A stretch of DNA of 64,000 nt from Gambelia wislizenii. Taxonomy: Eukaryota; Chordata; Lepidosauria; Squamata; Crotaphytidae. The stretch lies in NCBI GenBank assembly GCA_030847615.1, contig JAUMIR010000004.1:69161001-69225000 (forward strand), in the 5' to 3' direction. Shown in pieces: positions 46,111-60,000 of the stretch (position 1 is its first letter; the number at the start of each line of letters is the position of its first letter). The position numbers and the translations under genes were made by a program. The notes beneath the pieces were generated by a model that searched no databases, was not told the origin of the DNA, and was given only the letters and a program-made list of their open reading frames with translations.

Positions 46111-46867
46111 ACATATGGGGTGTGTGTGTGATTCATTATAGTGACCAATCTGTTCTCCTGCAGAAAGTTTTTGTGACCACAGAACATCTTACCCAAATTC
46201 CACAAACTGCAGGGACAAGAACAGGGAGGCTTAAGACTGAATATATATCACATACATCTGAAATTTTAGAGCAAAATTTTCAAGGATGAGGGAGTGGGCT
46301 CAATTAAACTTACATTATAACTTTCTAAAAAAAATAATTAACTGTCTCAGTAGTGCAGATCAGAGGAAATGGATGAGAGTAAAAATCTGTATAATGCAGA
46401 TGAGATACCCCCCCCTTTCCAAAGTGTTGTGTATCTCATTTTCACAAAGGCTATCAAAGAGTACATAGCCAATTTCCAGTTTTTGGCATTTAGAAATAAC
46501 GGTGCACTTCCTATAGGCAGGATTGAAACAGTGCATCCCATAGATACAGCCTTGGGTTCTGTTGAGGATAATGAAGTCCATAGATCTGTCAGAAACTAAA
46601 ACGGGATTCCTCCAGAATTTGTGGTAAATGCAGTGTGCAAGCAGGATGGGACGTGGCCTGCTTCTTCATAAGACTTGCTTGTCACTCCACTCCACTGAGG
46701 AAAAAGGTGGGCTGTAAATAAAGAAGAGAACACAATACAATGCACATCTATCCTCAGGAATAATCCGAGGATATATAAACTTGCATCCTGCTCAAACTTG
46801 CATTCTGCTTAAGAGAACAAGTCACAATGCTGTTCACATTTTTGTGTGCAATGTTTAAAAGAAAGAC

Positions 46868-47095
46868 ACATGTTGAACACACCCAGTTTTGTCTGATTCC
46901 AGAAGCTAAACAGGGCCAGGCTGATTAATACTTGGATAGGAAACAACTAGGATATACCAGGGATTTCCAGGTAGGGCTAAGAAACATTTCTGTCTGAAAT
47001 CCTAGAAAGCTGCTGCCAGTCAGAATTGATAGTACTGGGGTAAATGGATCAATGGTCCAACATAGGTGTCTTCCTATGTCCTTATCTACAGATTT
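46868..47095 (+). mobile_element. 5S-headed composite SINE
   Basis: 5S-like head (gattccagaagctaaacagg, tacttggataggaaac) joined to the tail ctgccagtcagaattgatag, atggatcaatggtccaaca, as found behind a tRNA head at 19.4 kb. Confidence 0.65.
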
Positions 47096-47343
47096 CCCAT
47101 CAGGTTCTAGAAAAAAGAACCCAGGGTCACCACACTGTAAAAATATAGAGACCCATTCCCCCCTGTAACAAGATAGGGAAAGAACGGGAAGAGTTCAGCT
47201 ATACGTATACATCACTCACACTTAGAAAGCTAGCACATCAGCAAAAAAGCTAGAATTCTTCCCAAACCATGTTCTATTTCCACTGGTAGGGAACTTGACC
47301 ATTCTGTAAGACTTGAACCAGATGTAACTAAGGCTGGGAATTA

Positions 47344-47554
47344 CAGTTGTCCCTTCACATTCGCTGGGGTTTGGTTCTAGGACCCCCCGTGAATCAAGTC
47401 CCATTATATGCAATGGCATAGCAAAATGGTGTCACTTACATACGATGGTAAAATCAAGGTTTGCTTTTTGGTTTATTATTTTTTTAAGAATATTTTCAAG
47501 CCGTGAATACTTAAATCCGTGAATGCCAAATCCATGAATGTGGAGAGACAACTG
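47344..47554. mobile_element. Tigger-like MITE
   Basis: TA-flanked; ends cagttgtcccttcacattcg and gaatgtggagagacaactg. Confidence 0.75.
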
Positions 47555-48301
47555 TAATCTTCCAGAGGAAATAGGGCAACAGCTCCCAACCTTTATTCTT
47601 CCAGATGTTTTGGACTACTGAAAATCCCTGATCATTCTGGCTGGAGCTTGTGGGAATTGAAGGTGAAATCCAAATAGCTAAGACAACTTTAAGGGTGGGA
47701 ATTGCTGGCACAGAGGCGTCCCAGACTACTAGGATATTTTATTTTGTTGGTTGAAATTCTCAGTTCCTCTCCCTTCACAGAAAGTGCCTCTTTCACCTTC
47801 TGATTGCAGTTTGCCACGGTTGGATTCCTAATAAAAAGAAACTTTCCATACAGAGAGTGACAAATACCAACTATATTCCTATAATATGGAATTGTAACTG
47901 GGAATCTTCTGAGCTTAATAAGATTTTATTTCCCTTGTTTTGGCACCATATTTGCAGGGACCAGCATAAACAGGGAGGCAACTCTTAAGGAGGCACAATG
48001 TTCACTCTTCATTTTTCTTGCATAGATAAGACAACACACAATTTTGTCCATAGGCCAACACTTCCACCATACCCAAACATTTATTTTTTTCAAAAAGAAA
48101 AAAAAACTATTGCTAGTGACAACAGATATATTTGCTTCCCCTCCTCACCGATTTAACAATTCCAACACATTTACTCCTCTAATACTGTACAATACTGTAC
48201 CAAAAAGAAAGAAGAGATGTACCTCCAATATTGTACATGATAGTATATACAAAGTACAATTTTACAGTTTTTGTTTGTTTTGTAAAGAAAAAAAATGCCC
48301 C

Positions 48302-48302
<1 letters not shown>

Positions 48303-48348
<46 letters not shown>

Positions 48349-48350
48349 TT
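48303..48350. repeat. (TA)n(GA)n microsatellite
   Basis: TA run followed by GA run, inside the presumed SRGAP2 3' UTR. Confidence 0.95.
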
Positions 48351-49239
48351 GGTGTAGAAGAAGTAATGAAAATTGCTTTTAAAACATGAACATTTCATTC
48401 CAAACCCATTAAAAGGGCTGCTGTTAAAAGAAACAACAACTATCCAACTAGTGTAATGCACTAAATGGATCCAAACCTGACTTTCAAGGATGAGATTTTA
48501 AATATAAAAATTGAAGATTGCTAGACTGTGCAACTGAACTGTGTTACATACAGTAGAACAAAAGACGTTGCTGCCATGCCTTTTCAAATATATACGCTTC
48601 ACCATTTGCTGTATTTTGGCTACATTAATTTTGGTCTGTCTTTTACATAATCTGTTAGTATTTTAAGTATATTGCTCTAACAGTTTGGCACCCACATAGT
48701 CTACCCCATGGAAATCTGCTGGAAGTACAGCCTTCTACTTCCAGAAAAGAGAGAAAATACACATAAAGTTCTCTTACGAATAAGTATAGTGCTACTATAA
48801 TTGAAGGCTTAATTTCCACTACATGGGATTTTTCACTTGTAAGGAACAAAACACACATCTAAAGCACATCTCCTTTGAAAGGTATTGCAGTCAAATAAAA
48901 TCTACTTACTGTGGAAACAGTAGAGTTGTAAAGAGAAACAGCCCACCATTAAATATTTCCCCACCCCATGCTCAGAAGATCAAGTAAGATGGAAATATCT
49001 GTTACATTTTTGTTTCTTTTGCATTTAAAGCATGTGAATAGAAAGAGTTGTTAAAATCTTTGAAAAGCTGCTACTGCACATGCATAATTGTTCTTTTGTG
49101 CACAACACATCAGAGAAGCAAGATTGAGTTTTCCCCAGCTTTGTGCTGTCTGGTCTGAGCATCTTTTATAATTGTCTGAGATGGAACACATTCCTGGGAG
49201 TTTCATGTAAAGCTATAAGCAAGGTAGAGTTCTCCCTAT

Positions 49240-49445
49240 GCATGGTGTAGTGGTTTGAGAGCTGGACTATGACTCTGGAGACCAGGGTTTGAATCCCCAC
49301 TCAACCATGGAAACCCACTGGGTGACCCTGGGCAAGTCATACTCTCTTAGCCTCAGAGGAAGGCAAAGAAGAAATCTTGCCAAGAAAACCCCATGATAGG
49401 GTCACCTTAGGGTCGCTGTAAGTTGGAAAAACATTTTAGGACTTA
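49240..49445 (+). mobile_element. tRNA-headed SINE
   Basis: tggtgtagtggtttgagagc, B box gggtttgaatccc, cactgggtgaccctgggcaa. Lies in the possible distal 3' UTR of SRGAP2. Confidence 0.85.
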
Positions 49446-52400
49446 TCTATCTCAACAGGAACGCTGTTCAGCACCACATTCACATCTGAGCGTTTGTTTT
49501 GAAAAATGGTTTCCTGTTGAGAAATTGCAGCTTAAGAACATTCACTGAGAAACTTTCTGGATTAATAGGTCTCATATTTGACTCCAGACTTGAAACTGAA
49601 CAGCAACTGAGTTTCCAGTCTCTCTTTCCCCTCCCACATTTCCTAGGCACATTTTTAATTATAAATTTGTAGTCAGGCTGACTGATACCTTGGGTCTCTT
49701 AACTAAACCTCATATTGCATTGCAGAAACATTGCCATGAATATAAATATGGGCCAAAGACCAGAATCAGGAGCTAGGAATTTGTAGCTTGGAAGGCCAGT
49801 TGAACCTACTGGAGGTATTTGCCACGTGCCTGCTATCATGTCCTTCCCTCATGACTCCTGAAACAGCTCAGAAAGTGGGAGAGATGAAAAGAGGGAGGCC
49901 AGCAGGCCGGCCAGGGGGAAAGAGGGAGCACCATCTCCTTAATACACTCACAAAAGAGAGTGAGACTTCCTGTTCAAGAGTGAAGGGGAGAATTGTGATA
50001 CTTGGATAGGGAGCTGGTTCTCTACACCCATCACTCAAGATTGGCCTGCAGGTAACAATACTTGTCAGCCAGGCCTAGGAAGGTAGTTAAAAGTGTTAGT
50101 ATTTGGGGCAGGAGTAAACAATTTCTGATGGATAAATGAAGAAATCCTTTGGCGTTAGGATGGTGGCGTAATTACCATTGCGTCCCCTCCTGTGCACCCC
50201 CCAAATTGACCTTGGAAGGCTGGAAAATCCTCCAAAGCTGGTCTTTGGGTAGTATGCAGAGTTGCAATGACGGGAGAGAGAAGGGGAAGGAAGCTTTGTT
50301 GTGATAGGTAGCACAAAGTTAGATATTGTCCCTGGTCACAAACAACAGTGCCTTTATACTAGTGAATGTAGTACAGTTACAGCTACACCATTATGTAATG
50401 TAACACAGAGATAGAAATCATTACAGGACTAAGCCATATGGGGAAGCAGTGGTGGTAGCCACAGGAAGAATCAGATCTTCAGCCAGCCAGGAATTCTAGC
50501 CTTGTAAAAAGTCCTTAAAAGTGGAGTATGAAAGTCATGGCCCACGTTGAAGCAGGAGCCAAAACCAGAACAGCACTTACTTCCTGCTGCTTTGCTATGA
50601 CATTCCTGCCAATAGGGAAGTGTCCTATCTGAACAGATTGTTGTTCAAATGGACAACTATAAGAAAATGAGGTATTTCTCTGTCCTACAAAAAGCCTCCC
50701 AAAAGTGTTTAGAGGACAAACTCCTTCATTGTCACAGTGTCACTTAACATTGCTCAATGCTTTGACACTAGTTAGCAGAGATACGAAGGAAGCATGATTT
50801 TATTGTTGATCTAAATTCAACATACTCTCATGCGAACTAAGGCTAGAGATTCTTAAGGACCTTCAAATTACTAGATATTGTAAAAAAGGAGAGAGAGAGA
50901 GAGATGATTACCAATACCTGAACCATGTTGAAATATTTTACATCTGTATTACAGGTACAGAAACTAAAAAAGGTAATATTTATTTGATTTATACCTTGCC
51001 TTTCTCCCAGAATGGGACCCAGCTAAAACACCTTTACTTCACTGCCAAGCTTCTGCTTAGATTATCTCCATGTATTTGTTAAGTAACAATCTTACATATG
51101 ACACTACCAAAAATACATGGTTCCAGTTATCAACATTTTACTTTGTATTTACTTGGTGTGAAGAAATATGTATTTCTTAGGTAGATTTAGTATCTTATTT
51201 AAAAATAAAGCTTCCAACTCGATAAACATCCTTTTCTGGGGCGGGAGGGGGCAGAGCTAAGCTGTAGGGATGGGCAAAGCGCACCTGCCCAGGACATTTG
51301 TGGCTCCCAGGCCCCTCTAAGAGTTAAAAAATTTTTTTGCCTCAAAATGCCTCCAAATTACCTCTAGGGTGCATAAGGGACACTTTCAATAATTTAGCCC
51401 ACAGTGTAGACCTTTTTTTGAAACAGGAAGTGACTTTGCTCACCTACTATTGTTAAAAAAAGGGCCTCTCCTAGATCTTGGATCCAGATCCTGGATCTGG
51501 GGCGGGTGTATTTTTTTTTTTAATGGCAAGTGCTTCCCTCCAAGATCTCCTTGGACCTAATGCAGCCCCCTTAGCCTTCTACTGTTGCCTACCACTGCAG
51601 TAGTACTATCATGTGCATGTTTGCTCAGCACTAAGTCCCACCGTGTTCAAGGGGCTTCCTTCTGTGTTAACTGTAAATGGAATTGCAGCTGGGCAGAGGA
51701 ATCCTAACCAGGGCTGGTGACAAGTTGGATTTCTTGCAGGGGTGGTGTAACGGATGGTTCTGGAGGACAATTTTCTATCCTCGAGACCCTCTGTGGGCTG
51801 CAAACACTGCCAAAACTCAACAACAAAAGTGAGTGGATATTTAGTTCTGATTTTGATAAACAGATACTTTTAAGATGTGACATAGTGCAGACAGTCCCTG
51901 CAATTTATTTAAAAGGTGAACTGCCACTCTTGGAGGATCTCAGGAGAGGCCATTCACCTTTTGGGGTTGGGAAAGGGATGATCTGGGGAATCCAGAGGGA
52001 TTGCGCACCATAAAAACAGCCACAAGAGTTTCCTGATCTATGGCCTCATTCCCAGCCTAACCAGCTCATGTCAGCCAGGATGAAACACAGGAGAGTGGAT
52101 TTCCCCATGAAGGTCTGTGCTCAGCAGGAGAAGGGAGTAGCTCTGGATCCAGTAGACCTAAAGCTGACTCCCTCCCTACCCAGCCCCCAAAGACCCTACC
52201 CTCTGCAGCATCTTTCTATCTGCACATGGATAATAGAGTCCTCCATTACTGCAGCAAAACTCCCTCTAAGTAGTGCTCCTTTTTGACAGTAGGGACTGCT
52301 GGCAGGTTACCAACATATAACATACAAGCAACTATATATATTGGGAGAATGTGTAGGTATGTACTTTTTACCACTTTAAAAGAAATCATTCCTTCTTCCT

Positions 52401-54415
52401 AGTGAACCTGGGTATTTATTGTTGTGTGGGTAAGGAGAGAGGAAGGGCTCTGATTTCTAAGGTATTTTTCATGTCTCAGTAAAGTAGAATGATCATAATT
52501 CTTTGCGGGCAAGCCATGAGAGCTATAAAATCAATATAGGTTTGCAATGTAGATATGTCCTAAAATTTCTCTCCAGTAATTTATCCAAAAGAAATATGCA
52601 GAAGACGCAGTAGTGCAAGGGCCTGAAAACACTGCAACAGAAATCAATCCCGTCACCTAATCTACAGATTTTAAACTATGGAATTTAGTTATTTTATTTT
52701 TCAAATGCATTGTTTAGAACTTGCTTGTGGAAGGATGCTTTTCATATGTACATTTGTAATATAGGCCATGGTGCAAATATAAATTCCAGTTGGATAGCAC
52801 TGATATGTTGTATATACTCGATGTTTTTACTTCCTTTGTCAGTAGGTTCTCCCCAGTGCTGAAGTCAGGACAAACAAAACAAAAGACCCCTCAAAGTTAA
52901 ATATACAAAGACTAGTCATAAAAATATCAATCTGTTTAAAAAAAAATGCCAGTTTTCATTCACTTACCAAAACACAATGACATGAAAGAACCTTTTTTTT
53001 TTTGTTTTGTTTCAAAGTGCGTTGAGCATCTGGGTTGCTCTTCACTGGTACTACATAAAGTAAGGCATTGCAAGCATGTTTAATACATTTTCTATAAAGA
53101 AATCCTAGTTCCATCCTTGCTTTCTGACTCATGTGATGATGTAAAATCACTTCTGCTAATGCCTTGTGCTCCATGTGCCCTTAATTCCACTGAAATGAGT
53201 TCAACAGATATTTGGAATTTGCCTGCAGGAAATGGAGATGTTCCTCCTATCTGTTACCAGGTGAAAAAGTCTTGACCTGTCTTAGGAGTTGGTAACCCTA
53301 AAACATTCTTACAAGTTTTTTTTTTAAGATCAAGTAGCTTTGCCTGAGTGAAACTCTAAATCTTAAAAAAAAGGGAAAAAAGAATGATGGATCAGCAGTC
53401 TGCCCCATCCTGAGAATGAATGACCAGATTGCAGTGCTCAGGACATTCAGTAAAGGTCCAAGGTGTAGAGGTAACACATGCGTGTACACACATACATGAG
53501 GTCAGTGTAACTAAACAGTCAAAGGTTAGGGAAAATGTTACAGACCACAACTGTCCCCACCTGAACCTTTCACATGGTTTCCTTTCTACCACTGTCTGTA
53601 GGATTGTCAAGTCATAGACATAATTTAGAAAGACCAACTAAAACAAAAAAATAAAAACAAACTAGTAGGGATGTTAAAGTGTCTGTTCATGTAACAACCT
53701 TAGGTTAACCTGAAATTATTACCATCAAGTTCATTCACAGAAGAGTAAATATTTTGTTTCTATTAAAATATCACTAACTATTCCATTCATAAAACCACAA
53801 GAAAAACATACGGCAGCTCAGACCTAGAGCATGAAAGAAGAACACATTTCAGTTCCTTATCTTGCCCCCAGTTGACAATCAAAGGAGTGTGACTGAGTCA
53901 GAATGGATTCTAATTCAGAGTCCCTTTGGTTGGTGGTCATAAAGGCAGCAGAGAAATTCCCTGTTACTTTTCAAGTGGGCATTTTCTTCTTCTTTTAAAG
54001 ATGGCTACCATTTTGAAAAATAAATTCCCCTTCAAATATAAACAAGAGTCTATACAGTCTGTTGGGATTTGGAGCAACTGTATTCCATCATGTTAAATAC
54101 CAGATTCAAAGATGATTCATTTGTCTGTCTGCAGAGTACTTGAAGACATGGTGATCTATCACAGAAATATGCTGCATATTCGACTATGTCCACATCCCAA
54201 CACAGCTTTTTATTTTTCTTATGCCACCATACCATAAACTCATGGCTGAACCACAAGAGGGGAAAAAAGGGCGGAGGACTAGGGAGAGGGAGAGAGAGAG
54301 AATGAGACAGACAGGGTCAATCTGCTAACTCAGATTATCAAGTGTAGAGTTTAGGATTGGTCAGAACTAGAGAGACTGACCTGAACTCAACTCATTTTAC
54401 AAAGAACATTGTAGA

Positions 54416-54560
54416 TCAGGGTTAGGCAGCTCAGACCCTTCCTGCTGTCTTGGACTACACCCCTGCCCCCCAGTTCTGGACTGTATGGTCAACAGTTAGG
54501 GATTATGGGATTTGTAGTTCAAAACATCTGGAAGACAGCAGGTAGCCTACCACTGTTGTG
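54416..54560. mobile_element. hAT-like MITE remnant
   Basis: cagggttaggcagctcagac ... gtagcctaccactg with inner gggatttgtagttcaaaaca. It falls inside the presumed SRGAP2 3' UTR. Confidence 0.45.
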
Positions 54561-55465
54561 GATGTACATAAATGGACAATTGCCACTTGTGAATGAGAAA
54601 GTAGCTCGTTTTCAAAATTTAACTCAAGTTTTCATTTTGTCTCAAAAGTCCATATGAAAAGGGAGAATCTTTTAGAGAAATGGTATTAAAATTCAAATCA
54701 TTATGGTTAGTTTTTGCTCTGGAAGCACCAAGCAAGGATACAAGTAGGGAATGTTTAACCATGCAAGCTCTCATACTCCTGATTTTCCCCACAATTGTTT
54801 TAACTTCAAATGAATACATGCACAGATGCATGTAATATGCCTCAATTAAAGCTGGACTAGACTCATGTGGCATAATTTATTATGGGTTTTGAACCCTGGA
54901 TTAAAAAAAACACCCACCCTACTTGTTTTAAAACAGGCACCCCTGAAGAGACAGGCTGTAATTAACAGTTAACAGACCTTGTGGCACCATAGGGCACTGT
55001 TATAATGCACAAAAATAAGCCCTAGGCATGCCCACCTAAACCAGTGGGATCAAAAGCATGGATAAGCAATATTGTGCTATTTCCCCATAGTGGCTGAAGC
55101 ACAGAAGTCCCTTCCACCAACCTCCAAAGCATATGGACACTGAAAGTTTCTCTTAGTGACCAGACACTTGAACAAGGCATTGACTAGTTACCAGAACAGA
55201 CTGAACAGTTTTGCCTTTTCCTCACTGATTTCACAGTGATGTAAGACGTGCTATGTTTCAGGATGAACCAAGTTGTGATGCCCTAGTATCACTGATGGAG
55301 ATGCAAAATGAGGCTTAATTAGCTGGGGCACATCCCTGGCAAAAGTAACTTACAAACTAATCTTCAGCAGAAGTCCAATGCTAATTAAATAGACACGTTA
55401 ATGTCTCTTTAAGAGGGTCCCCTCATCTGAAACAAAAATGCTATATTCACAGTAGGCTTTCAAGT

Positions 55466-55846
55466 TCAGACAGTACAGGACTTGTCAGTAGACTGTTGAG
55501 ATGCTGAGGCAACTGCAGCGCTTGTGGTATTTGTTTTGGGGAAAACCGCAGGCTTGGGCCTGGTTGCTGGAGGTTTGACCTGGGCAGCCATTTTGACAGA
55601 CTTTGCTGGCCTGAAGGCACAGGGAATGTCGCTTGCTGTGCTAGCACTCCGCTGGAAAGCTGGTTCAGAGTCCTTGAGGATCTGAGTATGCAAAGGGCTG
55701 GAGGGTTCTGAAGTGGGTGCTATGACAGGGGAAGTTTTCAGAGGCTCCAGGGTGTCAAGGACAACGTCTGGTGTGTGTTTTACATTACTTTGCCGTTCCA
55801 GTTCCCGCAGCTCATTCAGAGCAGAGTTCATAGTAGCTTCAATATC
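55466..55846 (-). CDS. SRGAP2: SRGAP2 last coding exon, C-terminus and stop
   Basis: Acceptor ctttttgcag. Reads DIEATMNSALNELRELERQ (a short amphipathic helix), VKHTPDVVLDTLEPLKTSP, SEPSSPLHTQ, then a basic proline-rich segment and the terminal STDKSCTV with a TGA stop at 55468-55466. There are 126 codons plus stop with no disruption. The sequence is very close to the human C-terminus as remembered. The 5,078-bp intron separating it from the previous exon contains SINE/L2 remnants. Confidence 0.96.
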   Translation of the reverse strand, partial: DIEATMNSALNELRELERQSNVKHTPDVVLDTLEPLKTSPVIAPTSEPSSPLHTQILKDSEPAFQRSASTASDIPCAFRPAKSVKMAAQVKPPATRPKPAVFPKTNTTSAAVASASQQSTDKSCTV

Positions 55847-56890
55847 CTGCAAAAAGAGACAAGTCGGAAGTGATTACGAGAGTTAGTAACTGGTGTGACT
55901 AATTATCTGTGGTGAATGGAAAATATTAAGCAAAGGCAGACTCTGGCAGGCACAAAGGCGAAAGCTGTCTTGTCATGGAAGGCATAGAAAAATCCTGAGC
56001 CAACACAGCTGCTCTTGGCAAGACTTAACCTACTATCATTTCTGTCTATCAAGTACCAAGTAAGACAGGATCAGTATATGGCTAACTGGTTTGAGGCTGA
56101 ATGTGCATCCTAGGCATCAAAAAACACAACAAAGCCCTGACTTCTGTGGGTTACATATGCAGTCTCTCTCCTTTAATATCTCCTTCTGATCTAACACATA
56201 GGGTTGTTGTAAGCATAACATTGAAGGGAAAGGAGAGGCAGGCATGCTACCTTGAACTTGAGGAAAGGCAGGATATTAATGTAAAAAATAAAAAAGCTAC
56301 ATGGGTGTGCTTGAACCATATTTCCCACACTCTATGAACATCAGCAACTGCGTTCTCTCTCTTAATCCTTGAAATTAAAATCCAACAAATCAGTGACCTC
56401 TGCAGTTTTAGTCTAACCTTAGGTGTTTGTTTTCAAAGGGGACATTTTTAAAGTGCTCAATCTGGAACAAGTTTTGGCTGTATGTGTGGCACAAAGTATA
56501 TTTTAAAGATAGGTTTTTGCAGAACACTGGTCAGGAGTGAGTCCAAGTCAGTAACATTTTTCTCAAATCGCTCTCCCCAGTTGGATAGCCAGCAGAAAAT
56601 GCCAGCATTCTGTAAATAATGATCGGTTCTTTGGTATACAAAGATGATCCTTGAGGACCCTACAAATCATTAAAAAAAAATGAAAAAGTATATAACTATG
56701 TGGCTAATGAGTGATACTGAACACTGAACTAGAATCATGTTACATATCAGTTTCTCCTCATTTAAGCTACTTTCTATTTATGACATTTTAAAAATGCATA
56801 GTCTCCTTGAAGAAATATGTAAAACATGTAAAATGCTACTTGATAAGAGAGCCCCTCTTAATAAAATGCTATATTGGCTACAGAGGGCTC

Positions 56891-57085
56891 CGAGGTTCAC
56901 TCAGCCTTCCATCCTTTCGTAGGTCGGTAAAATGAGTATCCAGCTTGTGGGGGCAATTAGCTAACACACATTGGAAACTGCTTAATGCAGTGTAGATGTG
57001 TAAATTGCTATTGCTTAAAACAATTTGTAAGCCGCTCTGATAGCCTTGTGGCTGAAGAGCGGGGTATAAATAAATAAATAAAATA
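56891..57085 (+). mobile_element. Dispersed 3'-tail repeat, copy 2, in SRGAP2 intron
   Basis: Only about four substitutions plus a tail indel from the copy at 22518. Antisense to SRGAP2. Confidence 0.7.
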
Positions 57086-57089
57086 AAAA

Positions 57090-60000
57090 ATAAATAAAAT
57101 ATTCACAGTAGGTTTTCAACTTCCAGATGACATTTTTCTCTTACTTTACATGAACAGTATAGGAAATAATGCAGGAGACGAACAGGAACAAGCATCAAGC
57201 CAGTATTTTCTTTCTTTCTATCTTTTTAAATGCTGGCTACATCATGACCTACAAGTTTACTTAAAATTTCATCTACAGATGCAGCCTTGAGTGGGGTGAC
57301 AGGAACCTTAGAGAGCCAAAATGATTTAGCTTTTCCATGACTCACGGCTTGGCTACAGAATTTTAGTTTCCTCATAGGCATTTTAAGGCACACAGGGAGG
57401 TAAACCAGTCAAGGAGGAGGAAGAACCAAAGAGAGTAACCAATGCGTCTAACTGTAGTCTGAAAAGAGTTTCAAGCAAAATACAGATACCAGAGAGATAC
57501 CAGTGTCAAAGAGAAGATGAGTATCTCACAGCTTTTGAAAAACACCTAAGAGGACATGAAAGGGAAGCTCTAATTTAATACAACCCATTTTTCTTTTATT
57601 GATTTGTATTCCCCCATGAAAACAATGAATTGCATTCTGACAGGGAGAAGAGAGTGGATAAGAGTCTAATAGAAAGTCTAATAGAAAGACAAAAGAGACT
57701 GATATATGCCATTCAAAGCATTGCAAACAGATGGTAAGGCAATGTGATCCATATGTAACTACAAAGGAAAAAACAATCTCTGCAGAAGAGGACTAAAGGT
57801 AATATTATAGATCTGAAGAGTTAAGCAGGATAAACAAGAGGTGTGGATGCTGGGTCTTGTCCAAGTCAAAGACCAACCCTGATGCTTGCAACAGGTGACT
57901 TCTACTTTGGAGATATCTGTTCTGCAGTATCAGAGAATTTGTTAAAAAAGACTTATGGAAACATCAGAATCAATCCCCAACATACTTTTAAAATAAGTAA
58001 GGTATCAGCAAATGATGGAATCAGGTTTGCAGCCCAAACTTTTATGAGCTGTTTAAACATTGTGCTCAAATCACTGTTGGAAGACAAAAAATTGAATAAA
58101 TGTAGACATCTTGGCAGATCTTCATGTGTATATTTGTTTAGGCTGTGCCCCACCCCACCCCTTGGATACGGTGTAGTATGGAACAAGAGATGTGGGTATA
58201 GTGTGTGGAGGTGGGGAGTGGATATGCAGGTGTGCTAAATGATATCTGCAAGTTTTTGCCTGCTTGTTTCCAACAACAGACTCCTGGAAGCTTTGACCTG
58301 CCATAATTTTGGAGCATTTGGTGGGACCTACATTCTGATCTTTTATATAGCCCCCCACCCCATTTTTAGAGTTATCTGTGTGTACTATTTTTAAATACTG
58401 AAATGTTTCCCAAGCTTACAGTAGGATAAACAATGAAATGAAACATTTGTACAGAGGGTTAAAGGCTACAGCTCAGCTCAGGTATCAAATATAAACATTA
58501 TTACTAACAAAACAACAACAACCCAAACCACCCTTCTCTACAAGTCTCCATTTGGTATCTGTCAGCCTTGTGATTTTTTCAGCATAACTTGTTTCCTTGG
58601 AATGCCTCACTTTGTAATATGAGATTCATGTGTGGCTGAAATCCATCAAGTACTGACAGATCCATCCAGTACTGGTAATCAGAAGACCTGGCCAGGCATC
58701 CAAGGCAAAACCTTTCCCAAAACCTGAAGCACTGTCCTAACTGCTGGCACAAAAACTAGAAGGATATTTCTGAGTCCCTTGCTTTTTTCAAAAAATGATC
58801 CCTACTATGTTCTGCAATTTCTCATTTCTACAGGCAGGCTTAGAAACAATTATAGCTAAAAAGGAGGAAGGAAGGGGGAGGGGAAAAAGAAATGTGGTAT
58901 AGCTAGTTATCAGTTCCTATTGTATTAAATGGTGAGCAGAGGCAAATTACATCAACAGAGATACTGAGCTAGGGCTTGATTCTGAAAAGAGAACATCCAG
59001 TAATACTAAATATAAGGCCTCCCTGCTGAAGTCAGTAAGATTCTTTCAACACATTTAACACAGGCATGTGTCCAACTCTTGACCAATATAACCAGAATGT
59101 TATACCATCAACTTTTTGTGTAAAAGCACTCATGTCAAAAAGTTTACAGACACAAGGGAACCACATGGTAAGCACTTTGAAAGCTTATTTCCCTTCTAAA
59201 CTGGGCAGAAATATCCAGACATGAGAGACAATTTCTTCACTGTGTGAGCTTGTTCTGTAAGTCTCAATGCTCACATCCGACCACAGTGCTGTGTATATAC
59301 ACACATATGTACACAGAGAAAGAGAGAGAGAGCGCAAGCAAGCAGTGAAACCATCCCATATTGTTGCCAACAGAAATAAGGAAAGCTACTTTCTTTGAAG
59401 ATAGCTCCTTATCAGAAACTGAAACCAGGAAGCACAAGAAAGCAAGCAAGGAAAGTGGCAGACAGCCAGGGTAGGTTAGCTGCATTCTTTCATGACACTT
59501 CAACCCCTAACCACAGTCAAACAAATTTCCAGTACTGGCCAAAGGTTAAAACATCTCACTTTTCAAACATCCTGGACATTGAGATTCTCACAGTACTAAC
59601 AGTACTGGAACTGTAATGTTTTCTGAAATAGACACCTGAACTTTGGAAGCATACAATCTTAATATTCCATGTGGCTCTGTTTCTGTGAAGTCTTGAACAA
59701 GATTTCTCCCAAAGTATTTGGAGAAAGCAAAACTGCATGGTCAAGCTTTTTGAATGATAACAATAGACAGAAAAGCCACCCAGTGAAGAATAAATTTAAT
59801 TCATATAACCGTACTACATAAAGCAAGACTAGTTAAAATAATTACAATAGTACTATGACCCCCAGCCCCTTACTCTTACTCTCATCAGGCTTCGATCAAG
59901 TGAAGCATCAGAAAAGCAGGAAAAGGATAAAACATTTTATCACCAAGATGTTATTAAACACTGTGATAAAATTCAAAGGAAAAGGTATATAAACCCAGAA

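Larger units (their letters stand above)
48080..55465 (-). other. SRGAP2: SRGAP2 3' UTR (extent uncertain)
   Basis: AT-rich sequence downstream of the SRGAP2 stop with few repeats. Minus-strand AATAAA hexamers occur at several points, notably 52698-52693 and 48085-48080. The latter is followed by a GT-rich stretch (gtttgggtatggtggaagtgttgg), the layout expected of a strong cleavage site. The block 48.1-48.9 kb has no recognisable repeat and looks UTR-like. However, a SINE at 49.24-49.44 kb and a probable MITE remnant near 54.4-54.56 kb interrupt the span. The UTR certainly begins at 55465; whether it ends near 52.7 or 48.1 kb cannot be decided from sequence alone. Confidence 0.4.
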
